The position numbers and the translations under genes are program-made. The notes under the pieces are model-generated. The model saw only the letters and a list, made by a program, of their open reading frames with translations, was not told where the DNA came from and made no database searches. 8,773 bases of DNA. Origin: Gammaproteobacteria bacterium. GTDB lineage: Bacteria > Pseudomonadota > Gammaproteobacteria > S012-40. The stretch spans positions 1 through 8,773 of the forward strand of contig JAOUGF010000065.1 in the NCBI GenBank assembly GCA_029857925.1, given 5' to 3'. Shown here piece after piece: positions 7,231 to 8,773 of the stretch (position 1 is its first letter; every line of letters starts with the position of its first letter).

Positions 7231-8773
7231 ATGAAGATATCCAGGGTTGGATGGGGAGTTGGTGTTGTAGTCGTCTTTCATATGCAATGGTGCGTGGCGT
7301 CGCCAGGGCCTTGTGTGCATTGTACGCCGATTTTTCACATTCAGGGCGCAACCGAGCGCTCGGCGTATGCCGGAAAAGAAGTCACAACACGCGGTATCGT
7401 CACCTTTTGGGCGGCCGATCACAAACTTTATTGGGTGCAAGACCCCCTGGGTGATGGTGAGCCCTCGACCTCGGACGCGATTAGCGTGGTGTACCGCGCG
7501 GCACAGGGTGTACGCCCTGAAATCGGCGACTGGATAGAATTAACGGGGTTGGTGGAGGATTATGAAACCGCTAACGGTATCCCAGTCACGCGTCTAACGC
7601 CTATGCGCGACGTCATCGTGCATGCAAATGCGCAGTCACTACCTACACCGATTGAGATTACACAAGTGCCTACACAGAGCATCGTGGCGGCGCGCAGTTT
7701 TTGGTTGGCGTTGGAAGGCATGCGTGTCGTATTGCATAACGCCGCAGTCGTCGGACCTACGGATGCGGCAGGTGAATTCGTCGTCTTGAATACCGATAAG
7801 TCGTCTCCGCACGCGCCGCCTGGTCACGCGTTGGTGAACCCATTGGGGCCGAATGAGGTTGATTATCATGCTGAGCGCGTGGTCATTGCCGCAAAGCCAT
7901 TGCAGCTCACACCGTTTAAAACCGGCGACACGCTTGCGCAGGTAGTCGGTATTGTTGATTATCGTCGTAGTCAATATAAAATACTCGCGCAAGATGTCAC
8001 AGTGGGTGTGCTCGCACCCGCGCCGCAACCCGCGATACGCAACCTGGCGGGTAATTTTGCCGTGGTGACGATGAATGTGGAAAATTTATTTGACCTTGAA
8101 GACGATCCCAACAAAACAGATGAGGGCGATACGCCGACCCCTAGACAACTCGAAATCAAATTACGCAAGTTGTCGAGTATGATTGTGGAAACCCTTAATG
8201 TGCCTGCGCTTTTAATCCTGCAAGAGGTGGAAAATCAAACCATTTTGCAGGTCTTAGGCGATCGCGTAAACGCGATGGCAGGTACACGGTACGTCGCAAC
8301 CTCGTTTGACAGCAGTGATGCGCGCGGCATAGAGACCGGCCTGTTGTGGGACGCGAACCAGATCCAAGGGATGCGTGCGCAATCTGTGACGCAATCCTTA
8401 TATATGGAGCTTACCGGCGATGCATCGAATGTTTTGGGGCGTGAGCCAATACTCGCTTGGTTGAAGTTTGGAGACCGTGATATCGCAGTATTAGGCGTAC
8501 ATTTGAAAAGCAAGCGGGGTGACGACCCGCTGTTTGGTGCGCGACAACCCCCGCTAAGAAATTCGGAAGACCTGCGAAAACTTCAAGCACGTGCGCTGCG
8601 CAATGTCATCGATCATGTCGCGGCGTCGATTCCAGAAGCACTTTGGGTCGTGGCGGGTGATTTTAACGACTTTAGCTTTGGCGAACCCGGTGAAGGGGAA
8701 GACCATCCGCTGGCGATAGTGCGCGCGGAACATACTCGATTTCCCTTGTTGGAGACCACCGATTGGGTCAGGC
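7231..8773 (+). CDS. Secreted endonuclease/exonuclease/phosphatase-family nuclease (COG2374, ExeM/NucH-like), 3' end outside window
   Basis: The frame is open to the window end, giving 514 residues and no stop. A signal peptide is clear (MKISR, then hydrophobic VGWGVGVVVVF, cleavage around CVAS, residues 21-24), so it acts in the periplasm or outside the cell. Residues about 35-130 resemble the OB-fold-like N-terminal part of predicted extracellular nucleases: FHIQG, VTTRGIVT, YWVQDPLGDGEPSTSDAI. The EEP catalytic domain starts near 277, with MNVENLFD (N282, E284), LQEVEN (E332), HLKSK (H424) and GDFND (D477, N479). These are the metal- and phosphate-handling residues of the DNase I-like fold. 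The last catalytic Asp/His segment lies beyond the window. C28-x2-C31 just after the signal peptide is unexplained. The substrate is probably DNA, but phosphatase or other phosphodiesterase activity cannot be excluded. ATG 7231 abuts the copA stop and has AGGGA 7 bases upstream. Confidence 0.9.
   Translation, partial: MKISRVGWGVGVVVVFHMQWCVASPGPCVHCTPIFHIQGATERSAYAGKEVTTRGIVTFWAADHKLYWVQDPLGDGEPSTSDAISVVYRAAQGVRPEIGDWIELTGLVEDYETANGIPVTRLTPMRDVIVHANAQSLPTPIEITQVPTQSIVAARSFWLALEGMRVVLHNAAVVGPTDAAGEFVVLNTDKSSPHAPPGHALVNPLGPNEVDYHAERVVIAAKPLQLTPFKTGDTLAQVVGIVDYRRSQYKILAQDVTVGVLAPAPQPAIRNLAGNFAVVTMNVENLFDLEDDPNKTDEGDTPTPRQLEIKLRKLSSMIVETLNVPALLILQEVENQTILQVLGDRVNAMAGTRYVATSFDSSDARGIETGLLWDANQIQGMRAQSVTQSLYMELTGDASNVLGREPILAWLKFGDRDIAVLGVHLKSKRGDDPLFGARQPPLRNSEDLRKLQARALRNVIDHVAASIPEALWVVAGDFNDFSFGEPGEGEDHPLAIVRAEHTRFPLLETTDWVR

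Noticed and set aside
7251..7537. Short plus-strand open frames inside the start of the nuclease gene (7251-7454 and 7313-7537)
   Set aside because: They lie in other frames of a 514-codon open frame that has a signal peptide and recognisable COG2374 motifs.

Overview
The window is chromosomal DNA from a moderately GC-rich proteobacterium. The MutL tail, the CysS sequence and a separate GltX-type synthetase all look gammaproteobacterial, but I cannot name a genus. Six genes lie head to tail on the plus strand with almost no space between them: mutL (3' part only), gltX, cysS, a TraF-like outer-membrane protein gene, a copper-exporting P1B-type ATPase gene (copA) and a secreted endonuclease/exonuclease/phosphatase-type nuclease gene (5' part only). 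I see no RNA genes, insertion sequences, CRISPR arrays, convincing repeats or strong terminators, and no non-coding stretch reaches 50 bases.

Positions 1-761 hold the end of MutL: the tail of the variable linker and the whole C-terminal dimerisation/endonuclease domain. Then come two class I aminoacyl-tRNA synthetases, GltX (786-2198) and CysS (2220-3608), about 20 bases apart. GltX has features of the GluRS branch that often coexists with a second GluRS or with GatCAB-dependent Gln-tRNA synthesis. Positions 3648-4958 encode an exported, barrel-type protein of the TraF_2 (conjugal transfer TraF-like) family, with no conjugation gene visible around it.

The last third is envelope and metal related. 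A complete Cu(I)-exporting ATPase (5005-7230) is followed with zero spacing (TAA then ATG) by a gene for a secreted COG2374-type nuclease (7231 to the window end). That nuclease has a signal peptide, an OB-fold-like N-terminal part and an EEP catalytic domain cut by the window edge. The ATPase and nuclease are almost certainly co-transcribed and translationally coupled. The same-strand packing would also allow a longer transcript running from mutL onward.

Most of the window is ordinary housekeeping sequence. I found no clearly undescribed system. The points most worth checking are the copper-pump/secreted-nuclease coupling, the TraF-like gene outside a transfer locus, and the tRNA specificity of the GltX.
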